Source: Sepiola atlantica (Eukaryota > Mollusca > Cephalopoda > Sepiida > Sepiolidae). Taken from it: DNA of 64,000 nt. The translations under genes and the position numbers were made by a program. The first letter of the stretch is position 1. Every line of letters begins with the position of its first letter. This document shows positions 43,115 through 54,650 of the stretch, one piece after another. The notes beneath the pieces are model-generated. The model saw only the letters and a program-made list of their open reading frames with translations, did no database searches and was not told where the DNA came from. The stretch covers positions 50,165,700 to 50,229,699 of the forward strand of contig OY744531.1 in the NCBI GenBank assembly GCA_963556195.1. Reading direction: 5' to 3'.

Positions 43115-44217
43115 ACCGTATATTTATAATAGGTGACTATCGTTATACTTGAAAAGAACGAACTTCCATAGAAAATGGATCAAGAAATTTATTTCTGATT
43201 TTATGACAAACTGTCGGATAATGTAAGAGAGGAGAAGCGCGAGTTGTCTCCCTTTTTATTGTGTACGGAGAAAGTGACGTTATGGTTGCAAGTAAGTAAA
43301 GTGACTTTCGTTTTCTAGTATGCTCATTCCCTTTTGATCTGGACTTTGTCGGAGTCGGATATGTCAGCCAACAGCTTGTGTCTTGACCGCCAGGGACATT
43401 CTCTCCACTTCAAAAAACCGCAGATTATTTTCCAGAAAGCTCCAACAAACTAGTGAATATTATCTGTAAGGTCTCGTGTTTTATTTTGGGGACACTTTCT
43501 TCCAGCATGATCAATGCCCTTCGAATCAAAGATCGCGGACTGAGGGGACATCATTACCACCGCCGTTATTATTAACGAGGATCGAGTCCAGTTGAGGCCA
43601 GCTCTTATACAACATAACGACAATAATAAATTGTTCTGGTTGTAAATGTTGTACACTACCACCACCAGCACCACCACCACCACCACCCCCACCACTTGCC
43701 CGACCCACTTCCAGCCGATTTCTCACTAAAAACGCCCCTTAACCTCCCCGATAACGTCTATTAACTCATGTGTTTCCTACTTCCGCTTTCTTCGTTCATA
43801 CGAATGTCAAACTTGACATATTGATCGTCTCTTGACCAATTGAAAGTTACTTTCTACGGATGTCTTTGAATGGGTTCAAAGCCGCTCGATATACAACAGT
43901 TAATAATGAACTAAGATTTTCGTAATTTTCTTGTTTGCAGTTCGCATGTTGGGCATATTAGTCCAAAAACTTATTTATTAATAGAATCATGATATTTTAT
44001 GTAATAAGATTAGAGACGGGTGTGAAAAAATAATGTTGAGGCTAGAGTAAGCATAAAGTTAGAGTAGTAGAAAATTCGATGCTTATCCAGTTTAACGAGT
44101 ACTTTCGATAAAAATCATAAAACAAACTGAGGAATATCTGTTTGATATACGTACCTGTCACGGGCTGAATATACCATATACCAAAAAACATGTAAATTAA
44201 TCAAATAGTTTTTTTTA
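43115..44217. other. Unassigned
   Basis: A (CCA)n run lies at about 43658-43695. No gene recognised. Confidence 0.5.
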
Positions 44218-44391
44218 TAAAAGAAAATTACATTTTAGCGATTTACGAAGACGAAGTGGAAATATGATAGCCATTTTGGGGATTATTCAAAGGGGGATAA
44301 TCGTAAATGCTTATCCCCCTTTGAATAAATCAAAATGTTTGTGATATTTGCACTTCCTCTTTGTAAATCGCTAAAATTTAATTTTCTTTTA
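44218..44391. repeat. Fold-back element, about 84-bp arms
   Basis: AAAAGAAAATTACATTTTAG, CGATTTACGAAGA and TTATTCAAAGGGGGATAA recur as reverse complements (TTATCCCCCTTTGAATAA ... TAAATCGCTAAAATTTAATT) around the 8-nt loop near 44302-44309. Confidence 0.85.
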
Positions 44392-44723
44392 TTCATGATA
44401 ATTTATTTTCTTCATGAGAAGAATTACGAAGTCAGATCATTTTTGTTTTCTTTTGCGTTTATGACATCAAAGTGAGCAGAAGTTTTTTTAACACGGGGGG
44501 GGGGGACCACATCTAAATGTACATTGCAATAAAGAGCTGGGTAAAATAAAACTAATTCCCAGAAGCAATTATGTCTTATTTGTTTTGTTTTTTTAAATTT
44601 CTTACATTATTACAGCCGCCAGAAGGATAAGAGAAAAATAAGCTGGGAGTCGAAATATCCACATGTATTTTTACTGTGCATAAAAGAATGATGACGCTCT
44701 GAAATACGAAAATATAATGATAT
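44392..44723. other. Unassigned
   Basis: G-run of 10 near 44496. No gene recognised. Confidence 0.5.
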
Positions 44724-45002
44724 GTATTTATTGTCGGTGGCGGTGAAGAAGTGTGGGTTAGTGAGGAAGGAAGATGCATGCACAGGAATTCGTCAGGTAG
44801 TTTTCTCGGAACCACATCGACGGCCAACTAACGATATCAATTTCGGGTTGTTATTATATAACAATTTGTGACCCCCTGCAAACGCCCACCGTGGGACTTC
44901 ATTGTCAATGTAACCACGCACCTATGACGTTTTATTCGATGACGGGATGTTTCCTTCTGACGCTAACTTTTTGCAGGTGGTTCCAATCGACAATTTTTTT
45001 AT
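44724..45002. repeat. Family I dispersed repeat, copy 2
   Basis: TTTATTGTCGGTGGCGGT, AGGAATTCGTCAGG, ATATCAATTTCGGGTT, CATTGTCAATGTAACCACG and CCAATCGACAATTTTTTTAT. It is clearly related to copy 1 but strongly diverged. Confidence 0.7.
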
Positions 45003-45509
45003 TTTTAACAATCCACCATATTTGTTTATTCCAGCCAGGTGCCCGACTTCAACCAACGATTATTTTGCGACAATCAATCATTTTATGTTGTTCGCTTCCA
45101 CGACAAATGCAACTACTTCTGTCAAATGACCTTCTCGATACACCCAGCCTGGATATTTAACACACAGATGAATTTGTGATGTGTCAACAGAACAGGACTC
45201 CGGACAGAACATCGGCCAGGGGGTGTTTGTTGGTCTGAGATGGAAGAACACCCCCCATCGTATTGTTTTTATGTTTTAAATAGTAATTTACACACAATAG
45301 TTCAAATAACGGTGTTACGTATTTTTGTACGCAATATTTTCCTTATTCTTATTATAAGTATCATTATTCTTTTTCAAATTTATATTTTGGTTTGCGTAAA
45401 CATTAAAAAACCGGTGACATCATTTTTTATTTGGAAAAAAATATTAATAATTTTTAATTAAAAAATTACGTAACCTAACAATAAATACATGAATCATGAT
45501 TTTATTAGA
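45003..45509. other. Unassigned AT-rich
   Basis: No recognised feature. Short overlapping frames are not supported. Confidence 0.45.
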
Positions 45510-45770
45510 AACTAGCGGACCCGGGTAACGGCGTAGCCCGGGAAAATAAGAGTAACCTAAGAATGTTCTGGCTCCAACCTTGAAGTATTGAATTAGTTAC
45601 TGCATATTGCTGTCCGGTGTGAACTTAGACTCCACGAAATTAATGTAAAACAGCAACTGGAAAAGTAAAGATAAACTTTATGCATTAAATTTGCAAATTA
45701 TCGCTTTCTGTAATTATTGTTTTCGTTGTTTTGGCCAAAAAATAAAAATAAACAGGAAGAAAAGCATAGA
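45510..45770 (+). repeat. Family E end followed by family H sequence
   Basis: AACTAGCGGACCCGGGTAAC and GGCGTAGCCCGGG start the segment. GCTGTCCGGTGTGAACTTAG onward matches family H at 39178-39315. Families E and H may thus be two ends of one element. Confidence 0.55.
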
Positions 45771-46849
45771 AGAAAAGAGCGTGCAGGAAACAACCAAATA
45801 AACGAATAGGATCGAAATCACAACCAGTTAGTCGATAGCGGTCTCTGTTAACAACAGAATCATGGATGTTAGGGAGTAGATTTAGCGAAAATAGTTTAAT
45901 TAAGCACAGCAAAAAATAGATACAGAAACTGTAGAAGAATGTATTTGGAATAGCCAATCAAACCGCCCCAAGCAAAGAAAATGTAGGTTAAAGGAGCGTT
46001 CAGTTTTAATTGAAAAATGTAAAGAAATTAACAGACAATTGCATGTGTGATAAAAATGAAATAATAACGGTGGTACGACGGAATAATTATCCTATGAAGA
46101 AAAGTTGGTGAAAGTGCTAGTATATCTGACTGTGAGAGCGAAAATACTTCCTGTAGGGCAAGCTCGCGAGCCGGAAAAAGTGAATGCAAACTAAAGCAAT
46201 GCATATTTTCCGAAAACTTGCATACATAATTGGCGTAAATGGCTGCCGAAACAGATTTACATATGCAGCTTTTGTTTACAGAATTATACTGGTCAATGAA
46301 ATAGGGGACATTTAACTTAACTTTATATATGAGAACTAATGCTGTACGTCGATAATATATTTGAACTTAAAAAATGAAATTACTTGATTTTCCTCTTGTT
46401 GAAAACAACCAAACTAATTTAAGTGAACAAACCTTTTCAACGCTTGTTTTTGTTATAACAAATAGCTGTAAGTGTAAACATTCAATGTAAAATAAGAACA
46501 TATACTTACATACAAACCCAAAGATTTGGATATAATCTATCAAACTTACATTGCCAAACAAAACTACACGTATTTTATTCAACTACGTAACGGAAAATGA
46601 CATATCGAGTTTGTAAAGAAAGGGAGATAAATCTGTTTTAAGGAAACAATCGGTAATTCATCGGCGATTGTTCAATGTTCTTATAAGTATAGATAATAAG
46701 CTTTGCTCGCAAGAATAAAAGACATTGTTTATGTAAGTTTTTGTTTAATAAATGTGCTTATGTTCATCAGAAGGTCTATTAAGTTTTCCATTACGCAATC
46801 GAAAAGAAATGTTTAACAAATAGCATGTTTTATTTTATACTACACTAGC
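45771..46849. other. Unassigned
   Basis: No recognised gene or family. Confidence 0.5.
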
Positions 46850-46960
46850 AGGGCTAGCCGGCGTTGCCCGGGGCAATAATGTAACATATTTCTATCGCTT
46901 TACCTCGCTCTATCCGTCTTTATCTTTCTCTCTTTCCCCTCTCCTGTTTCCTTCTCCCTC
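46850..46960 (+). repeat. Family E end
   Basis: ACACTAGCAGGGCTAGCCGG then CGTTGCCCGGGGCAATAATG, followed by a CT-rich tail. Confidence 0.6.
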
Positions 46961-47747
46961 TCATCTGCTCAGCCTATTCCTGTTTCTGTACATACATACC
47001 GACAATATAGATTCATCAAGGAATAACTGGGCATAAGGGAAGTAACTGATTGATAAAAAATAGAGTTAATTCCCTTTAGTACATTGAATTAGCTGGAAAG
47101 TCGAGCCACTGACGAAATCTGCGCCAGTTTAGGGTCAAATAATTACGAATCTTTTCTAAATTTTAGATATTATTCATCCGAGGCAATGTCGATCAAGAAT
47201 ATATCAACTTTGTGGGTATTTGTTTTGTCGTTTTTTACTTCTAACCATACATACATACATACATACATACATACATACATACATACATACATACATACAT
47301 ACATACATACATACAACTGTCCTTTATATAATAGTTAAAAGAATGATAACACCACAAAGAAGTTTTGCTAAAGCAAAGTATTATAGCATAAAAAACACAT
47401 ATCTTATTTGAAATAAAAAAAAAACAAAAAAGAAATTGAATGAAACATTATTGTTTTTTTTTATTTCACAGTATGGAACTTATACAAAAAAATAAGATAA
47501 CTTTTATTTTTATTTCTATACAAAGCTGAACCGTAGAAAAAACTATAAATTGATATGATACGTGATATGTAAATAGCTAAAGATTCTATTACGGCAGCCA
47601 TTCGAAAAAATAGTATTTATAAGAAACGGAGCGATTATTTGTTGCTTTTCTAATCAAAATAAATGGTGAATAAAGTTTACGCTATTGAAAGATTATCGGA
47701 CGGGATAGAATATATAGGCGATGAAATAGATCTGAATTTCCTTTTCA
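46961..47747. other. Unassigned with an (ACAT)n tract
   Basis: A tetranucleotide tract lies at about 47246-47315. No gene recognised. Confidence 0.6.
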
Positions 47748-47861
47748 TTATGTGAATAACTTGGATTGTAAAATTCCGTAATTAACTGGCCAGTCAGAAT
47801 CAAATATCAATTTTGCAGATACAATGCTATTTTGGTCTGATGGTGAGGAATGCATAATACA

Positions 47862-47928
<67 letters not shown>
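47748..47928. repeat. Family J repeat and (TA)n
   Basis: TATGTGAATAACTTGGATTG, TAAAATTCCGT, ACTGGCCAGTCAGAAT and GAGGAATGCATAATACAAC match 51941-52026. TA occupies 47866-47928. Confidence 0.75.
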
Positions 47929-47930
<2 letters not shown>

Positions 47931-48004
47931 GAGTGTGTGTGTTAGATTTTACATTTTAGATCTCAGTACCAACAGTTTCACTGCATGGCAAAACATTGCT
48001 GGGT

Positions 48005-48184
48005 GTAATTAATCGTTTCGCGACAATTGTCACCAAATTTCATCATTTGTTATCAGAAAAACGAACGAAATTTTTTCCGACTTTTCTATCATGGTGAAAA
48101 ATAATAGCAGATTTTTACGAATGAATCATCCGAAATGCGGCAGCCTCTGTGTAGCTTAATTGCCATAAATATATTTTCATAGCT

Positions 48185-48267
<83 letters not shown>
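48005..48267. repeat. Family K, family B end and (TA)n in series
   Basis: 48005-48135 (GTCACCAAATTTCATCATTT, TTCTATCATGGTGAAAAATA, AGATTTTTACGAATGAATCA) matches the reverse complement of 52985-53130. Then the family B end (GCAGCCTCTGTGTAGCTTAA) runs to 48186 and TA to 48267. Confidence 0.8.
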
Positions 48268-48270
<3 letters not shown>

Positions 48271-48418
48271 CTTTACGCGCTCCACTACTTTTGGGGCTGC
48301 TCCCGCTCCTGCTCCAACGCTCAAAATTGGAGCTGGCTCCTCTCACGCTCCCTATTTTCAAAAAGGAGCCGCTCTAGCTCAAACTCCTATAAAAAGGAGC
48401 GGCTCTTTTTCAGCCCTC
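48267..48418. mobile_element. Short hAT-like MITE with GCTCC-rich ends
   Basis: The left end AGGGCTTTACGCGCTCC and right end GGAGCGGCTCTTTTTCAGCCCT are imperfect inverted repeats, with many internal GCTCC/GGAGC motifs. Subterminal short repeats of this type are common in hAT elements. No target duplication could be confirmed because the left flank is (TA)n. A related GCTCC-rich patch lies at 51770-51890. Confidence 0.5.
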
Positions 48419-49386
48419 CATAACGAAAATGTACCTTATTTTATAAACGTTATATTCTGCCAATGAGTGGTCGAAGGATAGGGGTGGGCGTCAAAGGATC
48501 TCGTCAATATGGGTGGGGATGTCACTTTAAGTGTAAGACCGTAAGATAATATTTTACAAAATCTCGCTAATATTTTGAGATGTGCTAAGGGTTATAGGAG
48601 AACATGTCGGATGAAGCATACGTAAATTTTCGTTTCCTGAGGTATAAAATAGAAATAGAAAAATCCCTGAAGTATTTTAAAACAATTTTAATTTTCATTA
48701 CATTAACAACCTATTTTTTCAGGGGAGGAAAATTGGACCCGATATTTTTTCTATTTTTTTTTTGGAAGAAAATTTTGATTTTTTTTTAAAGTAAATAAAG
48801 TTTTACTTTTAAACATTATTAGTGATTATTTTCTTTTCAAACAAAACATTTCTCTGGGAGAGAAGAGACAGCCAGGACAACATTACTCGTCATGCTGTTG
48901 TTTAATATTTGTTTGCTTTACGAACGTAACTATATTGTATAATGTATATTATTATTTACCACAGAGAAACGCGAAAGTACTTTCAAACAAATCGATTTAT
49001 CCATTGAAGTTTATTTTTTTTAAATTGAATAAAAAATTTGTTTTCATGAGTTGCCCCCCCCCCCCCCCAAAAAAATCCATATATTGTCAATAAACAATTC
49101 AGAGATCCATTTAATGTCTTACAATTTCATACAAAATATCTGGCCTATACCTTGGGAGTTAAAAAATGAATTTAGGAAAACTCGTCAAAGGAAAACTCGT
49201 CAATGGAAAATTCAGCAACGGAAAACTCGGCAATTTTGGTCAAGTAGGAAAATTCGGCAATTATCGAATAAATATCGATTGAAAATAGATTTTAGAACCG
49301 TTTTTACAGGAGATATACTTGTAAATATGGGCTACCCAGTGAAGAACATTTTTTATATTATTTTTTTTGGTACTTGTGCAGTTTAC
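48419..49386. other. Unassigned with a 15-bp short tandem run
   Basis: GGAAAACTCGTCAA-type words repeat about five times at 49171-49262. A C10-A6 run lies near 49055. No gene recognised. Confidence 0.55.
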
Positions 49387-49865
49387 GAACCGGGCTATTT
49401 TTAGATAAGATTTTCAAGTTAAACTACATTTTTACGATATCTTTTGTTTATTAAATTGTTAGGTGAAAGTACAGAATAGTTAACAATGTTAAGAATGGCT
49501 TTGTTAACAATGTTAAGAATGGCTTTCTAAATAATGTTATTTCAACCCGGTTCGTAATTACGTTACGAAATTAAAGGTTTGGACCGGGTTATTTTTTACA
49601 TAAAATTTTCCAGTTAAATTGAATTTTTACGATATCTTCTGTTTATTAAATCATGGACGGTGGCACCGGGGGGGGGGGTAGAGGGGGCTTCAGCCCCCAA
49701 CTTTTGACTCCCCCCCCACTTTACGGTCATCAATAATTAAGTTGATATGCATGTGTTTAACCAGCACCCCCCATCACTTTTTAGGAGAGCCCCCCACTTT
49801 TATAAGTGTCCCGCCGGTCCTGTAAATTGTTACGTGAAAGTACAGAATAGTTAACAAAGAGCCCC
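49387..49865 (+). repeat. Direct repeat pair, second copy interrupted
   Basis: ACCGGGCTATTTTTAGATAA, TTTTTACGATATCTTTTGTT and TTACGTGAAAGTACAGAATA-type blocks at 49396-49482 recur at 49579-49651 plus 49823-49860. The second copy is split by the insertion at 49652-49822. A further short duplication, AACAATGTTAAGAATGGCTT, lies at 49482-49523. Confidence 0.8.
49652..49822. mobile_element. 171-bp MITE-like insertion with TAAAT duplication
   Basis: The boundaries are exact because an uninterrupted copy exists upstream. TAAAT flanks both sides (49647-49651 and 49823-49827). The ends CATGGACGGTGGCACC and GTCCCGCCGGTCCTG form an imperfect inverted repeat. The interior has several G/C homopolymers (up to 10). 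No coding capacity. Confidence 0.7.
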
Positions 49866-50284
49866 CCCCCCCCCATTTTTAAATCGTTTCAGCTGACTTT
49901 AACCGAGCGCTCTTTTGGTATGCTTTTTTTATTTATGAAGTGAGACAAAATGATGAATACATTTATTAAAATTAAATATTTAAAATTATTCCGGGGGACT
50001 TTAAAGAAGAATATTTAAAAATGTTAAGTTAATCTTGTAATGAATGTAGAATAGCATTTTCACATAACTAGAAAAATGAATGTTATTTTTTTTTATTTAC
50101 ATGAAGGAGGACTTTAAAGAATACTATTTGGAAAGTTGGGAATATTTTACTATAATCAAAAGGATTAAAGAAACAAAAGCATTATACAATAAATGTCAAC
50201 AATCATGCGAAAATGTAATGTTCTACTAGTTTCTATCAGTATATTGTTTAGTTTTCGATTTTTTATCGATTTTCAAGTCCTGGC
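49866..50284. other. Unassigned AT-rich
   Basis: No recognised feature. Confidence 0.5.
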
Positions 50285-50760
50285 CATGGACGAGCCTCCA
50301 TTTTGAATTTCTTTTCGAGCAGTCAACACCGACTGTTTTGAACAAGAAAACCACCCTTTAAAATAAGTTAAAACACAAACAAAATTATCCAGGCAGGTAG
50401 ATGAGTAACTTAACTTGCCTTTGCTAACATTTATTTGTTGCACATTTGTTTTTTAATCCTTTTTTCGTTCTGTTGATTATAGTAAAATATTCCCGAAAAG
50501 TTTATATTTAAAGATAAGATTTATAATATAAAACTTTAATCTTCTTAATGCACTTTCATTATTAAAAATGGGGTACACGTTATTTCCTACGCTATCTGGT
50601 CCGGAAGTGGTTGATCATTACATTTTATGTTAGATTTATATAGGAAAGTGATCCTCCACACTAAAGTCTAAAATATTGAGGGTTTTTTTAATTCCTTTTT
50701 TTGCGGGTATTTTACCAGACTGTTTACATGTAATCGCCTAAAAAAGTAGAATTTCATTTT
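50285..50760. repeat. Family A arm and one isolated 193-bp-satellite unit
   Basis: 50285-50500 resembles the right half of family A (TTTGCTAACATTTATTTGTT, GTTCTGTTGATTATAGTA). 50625-50760 (TTATATAGGAAAGTGATCCT, GACTGTTTACATGTAATCGC) is a diverged, inverted unit of the 18.5-kb array. Confidence 0.6.
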
Positions 50761-51582
50761 TATTTTTTGCTAAAATTAAAATACGATGGATTAAACTAAA
50801 TGATCCAGTAATACCAAGTTTTCTTATTAAAAACAATGTTAGAACAAATAAAAGAAGTGCATTTTTTTTTTAGAAAGTCTCGGTTTTATCGTAAAGAAGA
50901 ACACCTCACAAAATAATGAATTTATAAAAAATCAGTTGAAAATATTTTACGGCGTCGAAAGTATAAAATTTACCAATATACAGATAGGCATTTAAAAGAT
51001 GTTGATAGATGTATTGTAAAATTTTAGTTAACTTAGTTTCGGGGCGAAAAAATATTTTCGTCGGTGTAGCAGGAGAGGAGGGACTTGCGAAGATACTACA
51101 CTTTGAACAGCAGACAAAAACACAGTTCTATTTTCAAGAGTTAAAGCGATATGTAGTATTATTTCGTTTGGTGAGGAATAATATATAATGGGTAGGAGTC
51201 AAATGTTATGAACACAAAAATTTCTTTAGTTATTATTGCCCTTAAAGATTTTTTTAATACCTTTATTTGAAGAAGAAGAAGAAGAAGAAGAGCAGTAAGA
51301 TTTAGTACAAAAATAAATTGTCTGTAAATTAAAAGAAAAATTGGCTTATTTATTCAATCAGCAATAAAACATCTTTTTCATAAATACAAAAAAGTTCAAA
51401 TCTATAAGAAAACAACTTCAAAGAATCTATAGACTTGCTGGCTCATTTGAAGACATTCGTCGCCAAAGTGTCTCCTGCCTACTGCCCTATCAAAAATGTA
51501 ACATGTCCACGCGAAAATTTACAAAGAACTTAAAATGTTCTCTTTTCATGTGTAACTCTCTCGTTCTTTCTCCCTCTTTCTC
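50761..51582. other. Unassigned
   Basis: A (GAA)n run lies near 51272-51291. No gene recognised. Confidence 0.5.
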
Positions 51583-51612
51583 TCCCTGCCTCTCTCCCTT
51601 CCTCTCTCTCCT

Positions 51613-51657
<45 letters not shown>
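51583..51657. repeat. (TC)n microsatellite
   Basis: CT-rich tract of about 75 bp. Confidence 0.9.
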
Positions 51658-51660
<3 letters not shown>

Positions 51661-51940
51661 CATTTACAATACACATAAAAAATAACTCAAAGATGTTAGC
51701 TGAAACTATTTTTTCTTTTCCTTTTTACTGCTGAATAAAAAAACTAAAGTTTTAAAAAAATCAAATAATTTTGGAGCGAGAAGCGCGGAGCGATAAAACC
51801 ACCGCTCTTTAGTCCCAAATGGAGTTGTTGCCGCTCCACTCCCGTTGAATATAAAATGAGCCCACCTCTCCTTCGCTCCAGCAAATATTTATTTATTTAT
51901 GATCGTCATCCATGTTTGATCTGAACCATGACCGATTAAA
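51658..51940. repeat. GCTCC/GGAGC-rich patch, possible hAT MITE relic
   Basis: 51770-51890 contains TTTTGGAGCGAGAAGCGCGG, ACCACCGCTCTTTAGTCCC, GTTGCCGCTCCACTCCCG and CCTTCGCTCCAGC, similar in motif content to 48267-48418. Confidence 0.4.
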
Positions 51941-52026
51941 CATAGTATGTGAATAAATCGGATTGTAAAATTCCGTTCTTCACTGGCAAGACAGAATGAA
52001 ATATCGAGTACGAGGAATGCACAACG

Positions 52027-52073
<47 letters not shown>

Positions 52074-52074
52074 T
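51941..52074. repeat. Family J repeat and (TA)n
   Basis: TATGTGAATAAATCGGATTG, TAAAATTCCGTTCTTCACTG and GAGGAATGCACAACGTATAT, then TA at 52026-52074. Confidence 0.75.
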
Positions 52075-52234
52075 TAATTTGCATTTGTGTTGACAAGTTG
52101 TCAATAAAAAAAAATTTTAGGGACAGGTTTTGTCATTCTTTTATTTTATATTGCCTTTTCCATCTACAAATTAAACTCACGCACGACTTTCATTCATTTA
52201 AGACAAGTTTTGTTTGCCCGATAGTTACCTGATG

Positions 52235-52476
52235 TAGCAGTCATAAAAGCGAAACCGAACCGGTAATACCTGGTGTGGTATTAGCCCTAATCGGGCTATG
52301 CCGGTTTCCTCCGAAGAAGGAAGATTACAGGCAATATCAAATTCAAAAGACGCATCATGGGAAGATGACATGCAGCATCTAGTATTCTGAGATGGTCACC
52401 CATCTGATACTGGCCAGCCCCCACTTCTCTTAACTTCGGTGATCTAACGAAAACGGTGTGTCAACGCGATTATGAG
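52235..52476 (-). mobile_element. 5S-rRNA-derived SINE (SINE3-like) or 5S pseudogene
   Basis: The minus strand from 52476 to about 52371 follows the 5S rRNA order. It has CGCGTTGACACACCG near the start, then the highly conserved GATCACCGAAGTTAAG (52437-52452), GGGGCTGGCCAGTA, then AGATGGGTGACC (about 52396-52407), then AGAATACTAGATGCTGCATG. The A box, intermediate element and C box of the internal TFIIIA/Pol III promoter fall in these blocks. About 15-25 % divergence by eye excludes a functional 5S gene. About 135 bp of non-5S sequence follows in the same direction (GGAGGAAACCGGCATAGCCC), which suggests a SINE body. No TSD found. Confidence 0.65.
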
Positions 52477-52984
52477 ATTTTTTTCATAAAAATTGACATT
52501 TATTTTCGTGCGAATTGGTTGAGTCACACGATAACCAATCAGTCAGCCGGGCGCATTATTTTCAACCGTCAACCGACCCATAAAGGACGACTTCCAGACA
52601 CCGTGGGATTTGGACATCAACCACAAGTAATTTCGTGGCACCGCCGAAGAAAGACCTCCTCTCTCCTGCCACTCTGTCAACTGGATACCCGAACACCGGC
52701 TATCTTCACTTAAAGATAAACTGCTCGTAGACTTTCGGCAGCCGACAAACTTAATTACTTAATTTTTTTTCTTCACTCTGACACTGTCCTAATTTTCGCT
52801 AACCTACACCCAACGGTGCAGGTAACTTAAATAAATACATATCGTTGTTGTTTATCAAATGTCTTTGTTTTCCTTTCGTTTCACGATCGTTTTTGTTACA
52901 AAATATTATAAGAGTTTGTCTTATAGGCCATGCTAGGACAGGCTTCTATGCTAAAGCAATCAAATATGTGTAAACAACCAACTT
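52477..52984. other. Unassigned
   Basis: An 85-codon frame (52456-52713) has no domain and overlaps the 5S-like head. A CCAAT-like motif lies near 52529. Nothing firm. Confidence 0.4.
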
Positions 52985-53130
52985 TTGAATCAATAATTTA
53001 TTCGGATGATTCATTCGTAAAAATCTGCTATTATCTTTCACCATGATAGAAAAACCGGAAAAAATACCAATTTCGTCCGTTTTTCTGACAAAAAAAGATG
53101 AAATTTGGTGACAATTTTCGCATGAATCAA
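52985..53130. repeat. Family K repeat, inverted relative to 48 kb copy
   Basis: CGGATGATTCATTCGTAAAA, ATCTGCTATTATCTTTCACC and GATGAAATTTGGTGACAATT. Confidence 0.85.
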
Positions 53131-53733
53131 TTAATAAAACAGTCGGAATTCCGCTAATTATCGGACAATTCACATCCGTGTTGAGGCAGAAATCTAAGGA
53201 ACACATTAAGCTTGTCTCGCATCCGCACTCGATGGCAGACACATACACCTCTTCCCTTAAATAGATTTTTAAAAAACAGGGGCTTTTGTAGAAACTCCCC
53301 GGCACTAATGGAAACATGAGTTTTGCAAAAAAAAAAAAAAAAAATTAAATAGGCCGCCACTCATGCGCAGTGCGTGCATACGCGTTTCACCTACTTTTAT
53401 GTGTCATGTCTAGACATGCGCCTGGTTTGGTTGGGGTTGGGGTTAGGTTGGGGTTGCTGTTCAGGGACAAATTCCGTCGATCAGGGCTCTGGGGCACACA
53501 TTAAAACTATTGAATCTTTCTGGCTATGTACAAAATGCAGAATAAATGCCACTGTGGAACGCTTCGCAGAAATGGTGGACATCTTCTATTTGTGTGATTT
53601 CATGCGGATGCAAAAATGTAAGGGAAACGATATGTTTATGCAAATACTCGTTGACATGAATGGATTAAGTAAATAATTAAACTTTCTTCTTTCTTTTTTT
53701 TTTTTTTTTACTACAACCCGTATTTTGTCTTTT

Positions 53734-53795
<62 letters not shown>

Positions 53796-53824
53796 ATCTG
53801 AAACGCGTAGGAAACACTTTTCTC

Positions 53825-53887
<63 letters not shown>

Positions 53888-54230
53888 GGTCCTGGGTAGA
53901 CCTTAAAAGACATCCAGTGGTGAGGCCTCCATTTGGGAGCTGTGGAGAATGTGGAGTTGCCCTTTAGTAGCCATTACTCCCAGGCCCACTCTGGCCCGGA
54001 GTGGTAGTACCTGTAAGGGCCCTCTATGGGTCAATTAGAACCTACTGTCGCTACCAGATCAGGCTGTCTGAAGTTATTGACTTCTTAACTCAAAATGAAT
54101 CAAACATTGATGTTTTATGATTTTTATTTTTATTCGCAAAACTCAATCATGTTCTACAAACTCCAAAACGAAAAACAACAATTTCCCTCCCTTCCCATTC
54201 TCTCCTCCCCATTCCTTCCCACCCTTTCAC
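53131..54230. other. Unassigned with (TG)n and (TAA)n tracts
   Basis: A 100-codon frame at 53374-53676 lacks any recognised domain. TG tract about 53737-53790 and TAA tract about 53825-53885. A higher-GC segment at 53890-54060 has no assignment. Confidence 0.5.
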
Positions 54231-54342
54231 TCAACCAAAAACCATGAACAAATATTTGAACATATAAAGAACTTGAAGTATAAAGACTTCCACCAAAAAG
54301 ACCAAAGTCAGCATTAAATAATATGAAAAGAGTAAAACAAAA
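54231..54342. repeat. Tandem duplication, copy left of the copia element
   Basis: CCATGAACAAATATTTGAAC, AAGAACTTGAAGTATAAAGA and CTTCCACCAAAAAGACCA parallel 58973-59045 (CCATGAATGCATACTTGAAC, AAGAACTTGAAACATAAAAA, CTTCCACCAAAATGACCA). Confidence 0.8.
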
Positions 54343-54347
54343 CAACC

Positions 54348-54641
54348 TGTTGATAATTATTATCGATATAAAGCCAAGTTCACACGAATGTGAGACATAC
54401 CTTTTGATCTCAGCAACATTCAGACATTCTTCATGGCAGGACAATTCAGTTAAGACAAACACATTTTGTAGGTTTACACGCGCGTCGTGCGTTTATTTTT
54501 TCAACAGACCAACAACAACAAAAAGAAGGGCAGATAACCCCAAATCTTACAAGGGTTAATCTGGTTCCCAAATAATAATAGAACAAGGGAGATAACCCTT
54601 AAAATAGGTTTTAACAGTCCGACAAAATTGATAATTCAACA
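54348..54641 (-). repeat. Copia 3' LTR
   Basis: Starts TGTTGATAAT and ends TTCAACA (TG...CA with a TGTTG/CAACA terminal inverted repeat), 294 bp. It matches 58663-58956 at every base I compared. Confidence 0.95.
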
Positions 54642-54650
54642 CTCCTCCTC
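54642..54650 (-). other. Copia polypurine tract
   Basis: GAGGAGGAG on the minus strand immediately precedes the 3' LTR. It overlaps the TGA stop of the polyprotein by two bases. Polypurine tracts prime plus-strand DNA synthesis. Confidence 0.8.
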
